64,000 nucleotides of DNA, taken from positions 6,153,390 through 6,217,389 of the forward strand of contig JAUPFP010000002.1 of the NCBI GenBank assembly GCA_036925085.1, written 5' to 3'. Below, piece after piece: positions 1-11,888 of the stretch (positions within the stretch are counted from its first letter, which is position 1; each line of letters starts with the position of its first letter). Source of the stretch: Brachycybe producta (lineage: Eukaryota; Arthropoda; Diplopoda; Playtdesmida; Andrognathidae). The notes beneath the pieces were generated by a model that saw only the letters and a list, made by a program, of their open reading frames with translations, did not search any database and was not told the origin of the DNA. Both the position numbers and the translations under genes were made by a program.

Positions 1-363
1 CCACACTTTACACGCTATTTCAATCATGACCCTATCCATTGTTGAAGGGTTTCTTGTGTGAAATCCAACACACAATTTCAAACAAAACATTAATCTTATA
101 AAACTCTCTTTAAATTTTGAAGTAGTAATGATTTTTTCTTTCTTTCTTTCAAACTATATCTACTTTTTTTGTGACAACAAGAGACAAACCTACGTAAAGC
201 TCATAGATCTGGTCGACTTCATGGGCTTCTTGGGCCTGGTGAGCTGGACTCAGTATGAGGTTTCCATGAGCAAGGGTTCCAAAATTTTTGCACAAAGTTT
301 TTTTCAAAATCAACTGAAAGTTATTTAAGAGCGAAGAACACGTGATGAAGGATTCTGGATGCT

Positions 364-674
364 AAGCCGGGATTACACTGAGGCAACATTGTGTAACATG
401 TAGCTTGCGACATGACGCACAATGTTTCCACTGTTACATGCTATAAGTCTGACCCGTTCAGCATGTTGCGCGTTGTCACCATTGTTTCCGATCCTAGTGG
501 CAGAACAAATAGATGACACAATGCCATCGTAACGTTACACCTGTACAATGGAGTGGTCAGACGATCACATACAGTTGTAGCTTCCGGTATAATGGAAATG
601 TCGCATGCTGCAAGATTTTTTGTTGTGCTACACGATGTCACTTGACACAATTTTCCTCGGTGTAATTCCGGCTT
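364..674. mobile_element. Foldback MITE, TIR AAGCCGG(g/a)ATTACAC
   Basis: Left end AAGCCGGGATTACACTGAGG at 364 is matched in reverse complement by AAGCCGGAATTACACCGAGG ending at 674; similarity continues about 30 bases (ATTGTGT). No coding capacity and no convincing target duplication. Class unknown; the termini resemble PIF/Harbinger-like TIRs. Confidence 0.7.
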
Positions 675-759
675 TGGTATACTGGGCCGGCCCGTAGGGA
701 GAGAGGAGAGGCAGTGAAACGGGCGACTCGGTCGGGCAGTACTTAATTTTTTAGCTAAC

Positions 760-1035
760 TCAGCCTGTTAGTATGTCTGGAGTTAGATCTAGAGTGTAGG
801 CATCTTTGAAAGGGATTCAGGATGTCTGAATGTTGAGATTCCTGTGGACAGAAAGGACCTCGGAAAGGGTTTCCTGATGTATGGATGTTTTTCCATGTTT
901 TGAAACATCCAGACATCAGGAAACCCTTTCTGAGGTAATATTCAGGATGTAGAGGGGCAGGAAGAGCCTCTAAAAGGGATTCAGGGTGTCTGGTTGTCTC
1001 TGTATTCCTTCTAATACAGTTTGTGCAAAATTTTG
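760..1035. repeat. Hairpin-bearing repeat
   Basis: Arms at 857-891 and 902-936 pair over about 34 bases with two or three mismatches and a 10-base loop. The motif AAAGGGATTCAGG(A/G)TGTCTG occurs at about 811 and 976. Probably a degenerate foldback transposon. Confidence 0.5.
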
Positions 1036-1040
1036 GGCTT

Positions 1041-2008
1041 TTTAGCAATTAGCAATTAACTTCAATAAATATGGGGGCTTTTAAAATGAATAAATCAAAT
1101 TCAATTGATTTATAAAAATTATAAAAGCAATTTGATTTATTTATTAGAATAATTCTAATAAAAAAAATGATTAAAAACTCGAATTAAAATTTAAAAAAAC
1201 ACATATTGGGTTTATTTTTCAATTGACTTCCTCTTTCCTTAGTTAACGTTGACTTCTAATTCTAGTCATGCTTTTTACTACTAGTTCTCAAAATTAACTA
1301 AGGAAATTTTTGCTGAATGTCCACTTTTAATTGGAAATTTAATCCCCAACAATTCACTTTCACATGTTTTTTTCATAAGAGAGTGAGTGAGAGAGAGAAA
1401 ACTAAAATGTCAAGTGGGTTTTTATTTTCATTTTCTTTTCGCAGGTTATTTATTATCCATTTAAAAAAAAGAGTTTTCACGTAATTTCTTTTCAAACAAA
1501 AAGCGGAAGTGAATTTATAAGAAGAGTTGGAGGGAGAGTGGGAGGACCACGTATCAAAATAAATATATGGGTCGTGTTGGGTCTTTGGAAGTGGGTCGCT
1601 AGCTCAAGAGCACGACTCTTTTATATTTAAATTCGAGAAAATAGTTCTATAGGGGCTGATGACACTCTTGAGTGTATAGAAATGTGTGAATATTTCATGT
1701 AATATTGGGGGGGGGGGGGGGGGTTACTCCTGGATAAACCACTTAAAACATATTATTTAAACTGAAATATGGGTTCCTTTTTTTAAGTTGTTGAGTTTAA
1801 AACAGGAGATTAAATTCCCCTTTTAAATCGTCTTTATGTGTCAAGAGGCCCTTTAAAATTCAAAGTTGAATTTTTTTTGTATATATGTTAGCACGTCTGG
1901 GGGGACGGTCAAGGGGGGGACCCTTGAAGAGATTAGGGGTATTAACTATTAAGTTGTGAAGGTGCGATTGCGAGCATTTAGAAGTTATAACAGTTTTAAC
2001 TTTAAGGG
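1041..2008. other. AT-rich intronic DNA, no gene seen
   Basis: AT-rich with short GA tracts (1380-1400) and a G17 run at 1707-1723. Nothing else recognised. Confidence 0.6.
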
Positions 2009-2258
2009 AGCCAGGAACTTCATTACAGAAAAAAATAAGACTGTCATGTGACAGTAAATTGTCATATATTGCTCATAACCGTGTAACAGTCACAAAAAAA
2101 CTTACAAAATATTATTATGACAATTATTGTCATTATAGTGTCATTGACTAGTTAGTGTAACAGCATAAAATGACTGTCATAAGTAAGGAGTGACATCATA
2201 AGATATAATTTTCACAGTCTTATGACTTTTTTTTTTCTTCTGTAACGATGCCTCAGCA
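2009..2258. mobile_element. Foldback MITE with TGTCAT repeats
   Basis: Left GCCAGGAACTTCATTACAGA and right (reverse complement) GCTGAGGCATCGTTACAGAA pair, followed on both arms by A-rich sequence and AAGACTGT. The interior repeats TGTCAT/ATGACA many times. Ends approximate; no clear target duplication. Confidence 0.5.
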
Positions 2259-2469
2259 TTGTTACTTGTTTCGCAGTAAATTGTTATAGGGTGGCGGATT
2301 TTTATGCAGTATCACGAGCAAATTGTTTCTCAATTTATGGCCCAATTGCCAATTGTGAAGTAATATCACCATAATTATAAGAACAACTGCAATTATTGCT
2401 TTTTCTCATTAAAAAAGGCTGGTTGGAGGCTAATGTCTGATTACTGTCAGTTGTCAGACTAGTCAAGGC

Positions 2470-2690
2470 TAAAGACCCTAAAGTGCATTTATACCGTCGA
2501 AAAGCGCTGACCGATCCTGGTCGGTTAGAACCCGGTAGAAATGCATCGGCAACCCGAGCCGACTTTCGGCAAACCGTGGCCGAAATTGGGTTGACTTGGG
2601 TCAAAACTGGCCACGGTAGCAATACGTTGAGAACGGGTAAAAAGCTTACTCCCGCGAGGCGTTAAACCCCGGGAGCATCGATGACTTATT
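2470..2690. repeat. Dispersed repeat R, copy 1
   Basis: GC-richer block whose start (CGTCGAAAAGCGCTGACC) and end (GGAGCATCGATGACTTATTT) match the block at 61541-61790 in the same orientation. The open frame here is not shared with the second copy, so I do not call it coding. Confidence 0.55.
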
Positions 2691-2717
2691 TGCTTTCTGC
2701 AGCTTTTTATAAAGCTA

Positions 2718-3062
2718 AGAGAAACTAGAACGTGTTTTAGAAACTAGAAGGATACCGAGGTAGCTCAGTCACTTAAGCGGTATTTTCATGTTGATAAATC
2801 TTTCAAAATAAACTTTTTATTATACAGTATATACGGTCTTCTTAAACTTTTAATGTTTAGTCATTTTCAAATTGACATAAAAAGTATATTTTGAAAGATC
2901 TATCAACATGAAAATACTGTACTCTTTTAGTGATGGAGCTACCCTTCTAGTTTCTACAACATATTCAAGTTTCTCTGTACATTTTGTATCTGAAAAGACA
3001 GAAAGAATAAATCAAAAGAGTTTGAGAGGCGTTTTACACTTTAAAACGACCTAAATAAGACA
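2718..3062. mobile_element. Family A foldback MITE (CTAGAAGG...), full palindrome
   Basis: Left arm 2718-2820 and right arm 2877-2976 pair over about 100 bases: AGAGAAACT, AGAAACTAGAAGG, GTAGCTC, TATTTTCATGTTGATA, CTTTCAAAATA. Similarity to the copy at 21080-21301 continues beyond the palindrome to about 3062 (AGGCGTTTTACACTTTAAAA). TA dinucleotides lie at both arm ends, suggesting a Tc1/mariner-type element. More arms occur at 23870, 24090, 32108, 39083, 45965, 48170 and 62642. Confidence 0.7.
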
Positions 3063-3204
3063 AACAAAAAATATCTGCCTTAATTATTATCAATAATAAT
3101 TTGAGATGGAAATTTTTTCTTACTTATTTTTTATTAGGCTATGCCCCCTAAAGCCCCACCCTCCCATTTTTTTTTTTAGGTTGAAGTGGAGTAAATGTAG
3201 GCCT

Positions 3205-3430
3205 TATAATAATGGCGGCGGCGGCGGTGGTGGTTAGGTTTAGGTGGCGCGGGGGTGTTTGGAGGTCATGTCTTTTATGCATTGCTCCGTGTTGGAATGT
3301 GGCCTTTATTTATGTTCCATTGTTAATATCCCGACGGGAATCCAACAATGTTTTTGACGCTTGGCGTTTTGGGGCGGGGGGAGGTGGCCCCTTTTCGCTT
3401 GTTTCTCTTCTTCTTGATGGGGAAGAATAT
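3205..3430 (+). other. GC-rich island in the intron
   Basis: (GGC)n/(GGT)n followed by a GC-rich open frame beginning MAAAAVVVRF. The protein resembles nothing I know and its start is just the trinucleotide repeat, so I annotate only base composition. It could be a regulatory island or a decayed element. Confidence 0.35.
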
Positions 3431-3629
3431 GAAATTTGCTAGTTTTTTTTTTTGGTAGACTTGATTTCAGCCACTATGTTGGGCAGGGATTCTTCGGTGC
3501 CGTTTATTCTGAGACTTCTTGGCCACATTTTAAGGCCTAAATTCATGAAGGACACTTGTTTTTTTTAAAAAAAAAAAAAAGGTTAAATGAATTGAAATTG
3601 TTCGAGCAATTTCAGTGTTAGAATTATAG

Positions 3630-3891
3630 AAATCCGTGGTGCCACTGTCACATAAAGTGGTCATTTTTCGCAGACCTTTGATTGCATACGGGGTGTTGAA
3701 ACGTGTTACTGCCATGGTTGAGTCCGGCCACAAATATCGCCGGACGACTCTTTGTCAGTGATGATCGAGGGTCATAAAAGTGGACCCGCTCTAATAGCAG
3801 CAGGCTATTGTTTTGAATGGTGGTGGTCTGTGAGAAGCAAGCTGTGTCATGTGCACCCACTTTGCGCCATCACAAAGTGGTCCTTGTGAAG
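3630..3891. mobile_element. Family G repeat, copy 1 (left-truncated)
   Basis: Shares CACATAAAGTGGTCATTTTT, TGAGTCCGGCCACAA-like and CACAAAGTGGTCCTTGTGAA with 38730-39016, same orientation. The left terminus is degraded. Confidence 0.6.
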
Positions 3892-3956
3892 CTAGTAGAA
3901 GATATTCCTAAGGAATCATCATACAAGTTACTATAAGTCGTATTCGTTAGTAATTA

Positions 3957-4077
3957 GGGCCTTGGCACACAGGCGATTTTTGAAAGACGAAGTTGGCTGG
4001 GCTGTTGTCGCAGTGTATTTTTTATGGAAGGACGACAACTTTGGCACACAGGCCACACTTTAAGCTGTGTGCCAAGG
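3957..4077. mobile_element. Short foldback element (CCTTGGCACACAGG)
   Basis: CCTTGGCACACAGGC at 3960 is mirrored by GCTGTGTGCCAAGG at 4064-4077, with a third, direct copy at 4041. About 120 bp. Confidence 0.5.
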
Positions 4078-4432
4078 TTGGGTCTTTCCGTTGAAAATAC
4101 ATTGTCTCGTGGTGTCGGATCTGAACTGACTTGACTGAACTTCGTTGTTTATCCGCCTGCAAAATATGCTAAGAGATGAGATCTAGATCTGAATGGTCAA
4201 GAGAGAGAGAGATCATGTTCGTCGCATCCGTCTGAGCATGCGTAATGACTTAACTATGACTTTTATTAGAAATATATATAGGCAAACAATAAAAACGCAA
4301 ATGAGGCAAATAGTCAGTATTGCGTTCTCGGATCAGTCTCGTAGTCGAGATCCTATCATGAATGTGGGTGGGTGGGTACCTTAGAAAAGCTTGTTGAGAA
4401 GTACAGTCAGTACTTGGAAGAAAAAAGCCTCC

Positions 4433-4476
4433 AGGATTGACAAGCCAAAATTGACAATATTTATAGCTTTTTGATG
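4433..4476 (+). repeat. Solo arm of the 47081-type MITE
   Basis: AGGATTGACAAGCCAAAATT followed by an ATTTATAGCTT-like end matches the right TIR of the element at 47081-47266. No partner arm nearby. Confidence 0.55.
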
Positions 4477-4479
4477 TCT

Positions 4480-5394
4480 TGTTTTATTTTTGCTTTCTCA
4501 CTTTATTCAAAAGAAAAGAAAAGAAAAAAAATTGCCAAGACTTTTCGATTTACCCTCGTAATCATTCTTTGAAATAAAAATATGGTTAATTTAAATAATA
4601 AATTGGAAATATTATTTCTGTATTTTGCAATTGTGTTGTGTCCTTGGCATTCTTCTTTATTGCTGTTAATGTTGAGCTTGTATGTCAGCTAGCTCTCTCT
4701 CTCTGCATAGAGAGATAATTTACACATGTGGGTTGTTGTTCCTCATCAATATAAAATCACATTTGAGTGACCAGTGGTCATTTTGAGGGTAATAAATTAA
4801 TAATTATCAGATGAGAGAGAGAGAGAGGCTAGTAAATGGATAGGATAGAGAGAGAGAGAGAGAGGCTTTTTGATCAATGAACAAAAAGCGGTTCAAGGAA
4901 AAAACTCATTAAAATTAAAAAAAAAAGACAAAAACAAATCACGACAACATTTTTTTTTTTTCTTCTTATCAACTTTTTTTTTTGTTGATTTGTTTTTAAT
5001 GAGTTGTTCAATTGATTATCATTAAAGCTTTATTTTAATGAATATGATTAAAACCGGTTTTATTATGCGCCTATTTTTCTTTTTTGATTGGTGTGTCTCT
5101 CTCTCTCTCTTATAAAGATTGTAGAAACTTTATATGAAAACAATTATCTTTTTAAGTTTAATTGTTGATGTTTATTTCAATCATTTGTTGTTACATAAAA
5201 TGGTTTTTTACACCTTTTTTAAAGCTGTTTTTTCCATTTTTATCTACATAAAAAGTTAGTTACTCAGCGTTTTTTTTTTTTAGAATCATATTCTTCTAAA
5301 AGATATGTAAAAAAACATGTTAAAAACTAGAATCGAAATTGACTGGTTTAAAAAAAAAGTATCATCATGTTGATAAACCTTGTGTAATGGCGCA
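4480..5394. other. AT-rich DNA with GA/CT microsatellites
   Basis: Short (GA)n/(CT)n tracts at about 4690, 4813, 4847 and 5094, and poly-A/T. No gene recognised. Confidence 0.6.
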
Positions 5395-5780
5395 GTCTGG
5401 TTTAAAAGCTGCTGGTTGCTGCTAGTTATTAGCAGCAACAGCAAGCAGCGGCTGCTTTGGGTTCACACTTGTCCAGTCACTGCTGGTATTACTGGTCATC
5501 CAATCACCGTCTTGCAAAAACACAACAACCAACCCAAGCAGTGGAGTTTCAACTACCCACTAGTGCAACTACTAGTGACAAAGGGTCCACACTAGCTGGT
5601 AGCACACTGGTAGGAGCAGGAAGGAAGTCACATGACCAGCTGGTAGCTGCTAAAGTTGGACATGTTCTACTTCATCAGCCACTGTTAAAATCACTAACCT
5701 GCTTGAGAAAGCAGTTGCTGGTAGCAGTTCACACTATGCTGCTAGAGAGCTACAACCAGCCTAGTGTGAATGTGCCATTA
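5395..5780. mobile_element. MITE with TAATGGC(G/A)CA termini
   Basis: TAATGGCGCAGTC at 5395 pairs with TAATGGCACATTCACACTAG read on the other strand from 5780. Contains an internal hairpin at about 5409-5451 (GCTGCTGGTTGCTGCTA and its inverse). The two overlapping open frames are not conserved-looking. Confidence 0.55.
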
Positions 5781-5789
5781 TGTTTGGAA

Positions 5790-7450
5790 GAGAAAATGGC
5801 TTTTTTTTTAGGGGAAATCAGCTATTTTGTTTACTGCTAGCCTCTGTGTACAGGTCGGTTCGCCTTATTGCATGCAATAAAGTGGTTGCTGGCACATAAT
5901 GATCGCTTGTTCCCTCTCTGCTCACTTATACTGAGCAGAGAGGCAGCATCCACTTACTACTGTTGCCAAATACCAATTTGGTGTGCGGTGGTGCTAGTTT
6001 AGTGTCACCAGGAAGTTCGCAATAGTTGCTGGAGACTTTTGTCGGTTGCAAGCTTGCATTGTTGCCTAATTTGCGCCAGGCCTAAAGTTGCTGTCAAGTC
6101 TCTCATGTCGCGAAATTGCCTCATAGAGGTGCGCGTGCTTTGTTTTATCATAAATCTATCTGGAATCACAGTTACTAATTCCAATCGTAAGTAATTTTGC
6201 CAGTCTTGCAAAAGACAAACAGCAAATTACTGACCAGTATAGCACTTCATCTATGATGATAGATTTTGACAGAACTGATTGGAGAAAAAAAACTTGTTAG
6301 TGTGGACACCCCTGAACTGCTGCTACAACGTTTCTTTTTAAACACAATTTTGGCTGCACAGTCATAACTTGAGTAACAAAACGTTGCGTGTGGACCGGGC
6401 TTTTTTTTTTACATTGTCTGCAGGGAAACTTTCAGATATTTGGATATTTAAATGTTGAAAGATGAAAAATTTTCATGTAGATCTACAGAGTAGTTTGCGT
6501 GGGCCCAATATTTTTTAAGCGCCCTTAATATTTTAAACTAATATTTAAACTCAGTAAATCAGGTTAAAGATTTTTCGGATGTTCAAAACCATACATTTTT
6601 TTATTTGTGGGTTAATTTTGTTTAGCAAGAGAGAGAGAGAGACTCAGATCTATATTTTTGTTTTATCTTAATTTAATTTGAATAATGCAATTTGAAGCCC
6701 CCCCCCCCTCAACAACAACAAGATGGAAATAAAATAACTTGTTTCAAGGGTTAACTGTTGTCGACCTTTGATTTCTCTCTCTCTCTCGCTTATTATTATT
6801 ATTAAAGTGAGCTTCTATAAACCGGAACTGAGCAAATTGTCTTGTTCTCAGTAGGGGGCAGCTCTGTAAAACTTCATTCTATGTATTCAACACTCGATTT
6901 TGTGGGTGAACAAGTTATTTTGTTTAGGCCATTTAGAAGAAGAAAAAAAGCGCTCTGGGGGTAGATCTACATCATAAGATTTTAATTCAAGGGCAACCAC
7001 TTATAACCCCTTAGTCCATCATCATCATCCATTCACTTCAATCATTCTCTCTCTCTCTCTCTCCCTCCTCCTCCCTTCTCTCTTTTACCAATGATCTTTT
7101 CCTATTAAATATATGGGACATTTGGAATGTGGAATTTTGATATTCCTTCAACCTTTTTATGAGCAAATCAGCATTTCACGGAATTAATTTTTTTTTTTTT
7201 TTTTCTTCTAATCATTTGTGGGAGGAAATTTGTGGATATTTTAGGTGCCGTTCAGTTTCTAAGCAGTTTTTTTCGAAGTGCTGCAAATGAGCATGCTATG
7301 TATGATGAATGATGATGCACCTTTGATGTCAAAATTTCACTAATTGATCAAAAGTTGAATTAGATCTTAATTCATATATGGAAAACAAGTGACCTAATTT
7401 TTTGACATAAAAGGGCGCGCATCATACATGTTAGGTTTTTTTTTTAGCAG
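5790..7450. other. Intronic DNA, mostly unique
   Basis: Contains a 12-bp-arm hairpin at 5913-5943 (CCTCTCTGCTCA), a GTGTGGACCGGGC-type transposon terminus at about 6388, GA/CT tracts and a CT tract at 7044. No exon recognised. Confidence 0.5.
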
Positions 7451-7454
7451 CTTA

Positions 7455-7846
7455 GACCCACTTCACTCGGAACACTTGGGTGTCGCCACAAAGTAGCTCC
7501 ACATAATGCTTGATTCGGCTTGTTTCTCAATGAACACTTTTGTGTCGCCACAAATGACATATGTAGCTCCACATGGTGGTTGACATGTAGCTTGCTTCAC
7601 ATGGACCCCTATTTTTTTATACAATGAAATTTTTTGTCAGTGACTCAGTGTATTCCACTGATTTGACTTTGATCACCATTGACAAACAGGGGCAGTGTTC
7701 GCCACTTGTGGCTGGATTCGCCCACTTTTCGCCATAGTAGTGGCTCGTGTGAATGCTCCGCTCCGCTCCATATGCAATCAATCGTCTGCTAAAAACAAAC
7801 ACTTTATGGGTCGACACAGGAAAAAGTGGTCTGTGTGAAGCGGACT
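7455..7846. mobile_element. Family G MITE, copy 2 (longest)
   Basis: GACCCACTTCACTCGGAACA at the left pairs with AGTCCGCTTCACACAGACCA on the other strand. TTA flanks both ends (7452-7454, 7847-7849), compatible with a 3-bp duplication of PIF/Harbinger type. A block starting AACACTT and containing GTGTCGCCACAAA is duplicated inside, explaining the extra length (392 bp versus 287 bp). Confidence 0.6.
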
Positions 7847-7925
7847 TTAATGAGTACTCATTAAAAGGAATTTTGGAACTTTGTTCAGAGGGTTCAAGTT
7901 GAGGTTGTAGTGCTTATTTCTTGAG

Positions 7926-8125
7926 ACAGGCAATCTGTAGACAGCTTCAGAATTTCTTTGGCTCCGCCCCTTTTATGAACGTCATCAATTTCTAATTGGT
8001 TTGTTACTGGGTCTGATGTTACATTCTCCGCCCTTTTTATTTCTAATTGGTTGATATTTGGTCTGACGCTCACAAAAAGGCGGAGCCAAATATAATTCTG
8101 AAGCTTCTGTCTACAGATTGCCTGT
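7926..8125. mobile_element. Family D palindromic MITE, copy 1, 9-bp TSD
   Basis: Begins ACAGGCAATCTGTAGACAG, ends with its inverse. Flanked by an exact 9-bp direct repeat TTTCTTGAG (7917-7925 and 8126-8134). Arms carry GGCTCCGCCC and CTAATTGG. A 9-bp duplication with long TIRs suggests a Mutator-like (MULE) element; no transposase present. Confidence 0.85.
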
Positions 8126-8134
8126 TTTCTTGAG

Positions 8135-9020
8135 CACACTGTGCAGTAAATTTTGTTACATACTGTAAAGTTGACCAGTAATCTTATATATATTATTGCC
8201 GGATGATTTTTGATTGGTCAATCATTTCTCTCTCTGTCTCTCTTGAATGAGCAGCTTATCATGATGATAAATTGCAATAATGTTCATTGTTGGAGAAGAA
8301 GAAGAAGAAGAAGAAGAAGAAAAAAAGTATTTTGTAATTGAGCGCGCAACCCTTTTATTTTAATTATAATTACACGTCTCAAACTGAAGGCAAATTATAC
8401 AGCAGAACATAAACAGTCAATCTTTATTTTATTAAAAAAAAGGCAAGAAACTGATTTTTGCTTCTTTGTAAGTGCTTCTTGAAAAGTTATTTAAACTTCA
8501 GAAACAAAAATCTGTTAGTTTTGAGAGAAAGTTTGTTGAATACATGAGAGAGAGAGAGAGAGAGACATTTTGAAAGCGTGGGTGGTATTTTTTTTAAAAA
8601 AATTCTAATATTCTTGGCAATAAATCAAATGAAAGTTAAAAAGGTAAAAAAAGGAAAATTAAAGGTAGACACACACATACTGTAGTCATGAGCTCACACA
8701 ATATATGGATGGATGTCTGTCCATATGTCATGAATATGCATTTGATTGTTTGGTGGGCAAATTCGTGCCCACCTGCTCACAAACAAATAAGCTTTATTTT
8801 TTTTTTTTTAGAAGTAGGACATGAGGATATATGCTAATTTTTTATTTGATGTTCTCAACACAAAGAGTTGTGTGAGTCAGAATCAGGAAAAAAAAAAACT
8901 TAACACGAAAAGTCACGAGGAGGGAGTTAAGCGGCGATCAACATTGGTGATAAAATTGCAATGTGTCCTTCAATTAATTGCCAATTGACAATTGAACTCT
9001 TGAACCCTCTGGGTTCTAGT
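8135..9020. other. AT-rich intronic DNA with GAA and GA repeats
   Basis: (GAA)n at about 8291-8322 and (GA)n at 8546-8566; nothing else recognised. Confidence 0.6.
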
Positions 9021-9026
9021 ATAGAA

Positions 9027-9637
9027 AAAAAAAACTAGAGGTGGGACGAATCCTGAAAGGTTCTCGAATCCGAATCCTGAAAGGTTCTCGAATCCGAATC
9101 CTGAAAGGTTCTCGAATCCGAATCCTGAAAGGTTCTCGAATCCGAATCCTGAAAGGTTCTCGAATCCGAATCCTGAAAGGTTCTCGAATCCGAATCCTAA
9201 AAAGTTTTCGAATCCGAATCCTGAAAAGTTCTCGAATCCGAATCCTAACAGGTTCTCGAATCCTTCATATAAGAATCCTATAATATTTATTAAGAAGATA
9301 CAAATAAATGAAATAATATTAAATATTAAATTATTAATAATAAAAAACACAGTGTGGCACTCAGAGGGTCGCGCCACAAGGTGATGATATTGGTGATCCG
9401 GGTCCGACCACCGAAATGGCAACAAACGCCGGTTTTTTTTTGTTAGTGAACGCTTCTATTGGACGTCAATGGAGTTACAACTAATTTTAACAAAGTTTTT
9501 AACAGTTTTTTTTTTTAGGTTAGGTTAGGATTCGTAAGACGAAAAAAGCGCGAAGATGATTCGAGTTTTCGAATCTCGAGAATTTGTCAAGATTCGCGGG
9601 ATTCGAGGATTCGAATGGGATGGAGACATTCCTAGAA
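9027..9637. repeat. Repeat F, copy 1, with expanded 24-bp minisatellite
   Basis: About 9 tandem 24-bp units (TCCTGAAAGGTTCTCGAATC core) at 9046-9262, followed by about 370 bp shared with 29990-30297 (ATACAAATAAATGAAATAAT, GTTAGTGAACGCTTCT, TTGGACGTCAATGGAGTTA). The right end is rich in GATTCGAGGATTCGAAT. Open frames on both strands across the minisatellite arise because the unit has no stop codon and is divisible by three. Confidence 0.75.
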
Positions 9638-9639
9638 AA

Positions 9640-10045
9640 AAACTTGTGTTTTCTTGAGTATGTTAGAAACCTGCTCAGAGGGTTTTGAATTCGAAGTGAT
9701 CCAAGTTTTTTCCTTCTTGAAATGAAACCTACAGTAATGTAGTCTTGTGTATATATGCCTATATGGATAATATGGTAACCCAGTAATCTTTTTGGTGTCA
9801 GAGGTTAAGTCATTGCCTTCTTGTTTGCGATTTTAGTTCAGAAAAAAAATTCCTGCTTTCAAAACTAGTTTTCAGAGTTGGACTTGGGACAGTCAAGTGT
9901 GTGTTTGGTTGCTTTTTAATTATTTCTGGTGGAAAAAAAATGTCTTTTTTTTTCTTAAAAAAATGAATTAGAATTTCATACGGATCTTCCGTGCCAAAGG
10001 AATCCATCTGGATCCATTCTTTATGGCTCCTCTCTTCCTATCCGC
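9640..10045. other. Intronic DNA, no gene seen
   Basis: Unique AT-rich sequence with homopolymers. Confidence 0.5.
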
Positions 10046-10049
10046 CATC

Positions 10050-10480
10050 CTTCTATAAAGTTAAAAAGTCATGTCCTTTAGTGACAAGAAAGCAGAAGTG
10101 GAGAAAGAACTACAGTCAGAAACATACAACAGAAACACACACAAGAAAACCACTGCAACAAAAGAAATTCTGTTCTATTTTCTTTTTCTGTTCTGCATGT
10201 GATTGTGAACACACAGGCAGAACAGAGAAATGCGACACGCCGCCATCCATTTATTGTGAAACATAGACAACATGTGTCTTTTTGAGTCTACAAAAAAATG
10301 TTTTGATGATGTCATCATGCAAGCTACAATCCTATTAGTTCATTTATAACAGAAAGCAGGAATGCATTTGAAAACAGAAGAATTGTCTTGTTTTACGTTT
10401 TCTGCATGTGTGTCCCTGCCATTACTCTAATTAAGATCTATTTTCTGTTTTCTACTTCTTGTTTTTCATCATTATGCATG
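10050..10480. repeat. CATGCAGAAAACG-type repeat region
   Basis: A/C-rich block with several CAGAA and TTCTGCATGTG motifs in both orientations. TTTTCTGCATGTG at about 10398 recurs at 60160 and, inverted, at 60000. Probably a degenerate non-autonomous transposon. Confidence 0.4.
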
Positions 10481-10489
10481 TGGGATTCA

Positions 10490-11350
10490 GGCCGAAGTAT
10501 TTATTTCAAATTGAAGTCTGATTAGTAGATGGATGGATGGATGGATGGATGGAGGGAGTGAAAAATAAATTCATTTTTCTCGCCAATATTTTTGATCCCA
10601 TTGATTAAGTTTGTTATTTGGTCCATTTAGAAAGAAAGGAAAGAGAGAAAATAAAAAAAAAACCGATGATGATGATGATGATGAATAAAATAAATGGAAG
10701 GTCCATCCATGGAATGGGGAGGGAGAGAGAGAGAGGCTTGATGTTGTTTATTTTCCCCTTAAGATAGTAACTTTTGGTGTATCTCAAGAGAGATAAGAAG
10801 AAAAAAGCACAACAAAAAAAAAACAAACAAGAGACTTGACTGAACTGAATGAGATCATAAAGGGCAACATTTTTGACGGCTTTTTTTTTTGTCTCTCTCT
10901 CTCTCTATATATATATAACCAGAAGAAAAAAAATGATTGATTTTGCTTTAATGGAATTGTGTGTGTGGAACTGAGAATATATTTTTTTGTTTGTTTCAGC
11001 TTTTTTTTTGTGTTGTATTTCTTTTTTTTCGCCTTTATTATCAATATTATTTGTGTTTATAGACACTATTACATGTTTTAGTAGTTATTGGGGTGGTGGC
11101 AGGGTGGTTTGGGGCAATTGAGGGGGGGGGGAGGGGGCACCACCTCTAAACTGAAGAATTGACCTGTTGGCGAATTGGGTGTGCCACTTTGAAAATTTGT
11201 TTATTACGTCAAAAGGGAAGAATAACTTGATTTGAAAGCTTTTATTATAATAATAATATGGGGTGCTTCCAAGTTACAGAAATTGATAATATATACAATG
11301 TCGACTCAGCAGATGGCGCTGTGTTTAACTCTGATGCAGGTTATTATTTT
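10490..11350. other. Microsatellite-rich intronic DNA
   Basis: (GATG)n at 10527-10552, (GAT)n at 10664-10682, CT and AT tracts around 10890-10917, G-run at about 11122-11130. No exon. Confidence 0.65.
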
Positions 11351-11367
11351 CTGCTGGTGTTGCAGAG

Positions 11368-11581
11368 ACAGGCAATTAGAAAACGGGATGAACAGAAGTT
11401 GCTCCGCCCTTTTTTGTTGTTGTTGATGAACGGCATCTTCTAATTGGTTTGTTGTGTGGTTCGACGTTGCAAATAGCGGAGCATGTGACGTCAGACTATA
11501 TAACCAACCGATTAGAAGTTGCCGTTCGTCATAAAAAAGGACGGAGCCAACTTCTGTTTATCCCGTTTTCTAATTGCCTGT
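11368..11581. mobile_element. Family D palindromic MITE, copy 2, 9-bp TSD
   Basis: TIR ACAGGCAATTAGAAAACGGG at both ends, nearly perfect for about 45 bases. Exact 9-bp duplication GTTGCAGAG at 11359-11367 and 11582-11590. The interior carries GGCTCCG(C/T)CC-type GC boxes, CTAATTGG, GTGACGTCA and TATATAA. The best-preserved copy together with 39985. Confidence 0.9.
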
Positions 11582-11599
11582 GTTGCAGAGGTGGCTTTC

Positions 11600-11885
11600 A
11601 TGGTTGGTTGCAATTCATCTTTGTTGATTTCATCTTGGCTGATGAAAGACTGTGTTTGATGGTGGAGAGGAGGCTATTTATTAAGCTAAGGCCCTTTTTT
11701 GGGATACTAGCACGAGTAATTTAGTCGTATTTCATAAGTACTGTACATGAGAGCTTGAAGAGTAGTGTGGGAAGCGCTTTGTTGCTGGAGAGTTAAGTTC
11801 TCTCATTCTCAACTCGCAGTTAGATTTTAGACAGTTACATTCCGGGACTGACAACTCGGAAAATCCAATGCTTGGGAAGGTAGCA
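11600..11885. other. Intronic DNA, no gene seen
   Basis: Unique sequence; nothing recognised. Confidence 0.5.
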
Positions 11886-11888
11886 GTG

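Noticed and set aside
2755-2780. tRNA A-box-like string GGTAGCTCAGTCACTTAAG, possible tRNA-derived SINE
   Set aside because: No B-box at the right distance, and the string is part of the family A palindrome arm, varying to GTAGCTGAATTACTTAA in other copies.
3212-3442. GC-rich open frame beginning MAAAAVVVRF as an exon
   Set aside because: The start is a GGC/GGT repeat, no homology recognised and no defensible splice sites.
9041-9425. Repetitive open frames (RIRILKGS on +, FENLSGFG on -)
   Set aside because: Both are the 24-bp minisatellite translated; the second copy of the repeat at 29990 has only two units and no frame.
9522-9536. TTAGG-like telomeric repeat
   Set aside because: Only two to three units (TAGGTTAGGTTAGG) inside repeat F; not a telomere or a convincing interstitial telomeric block.
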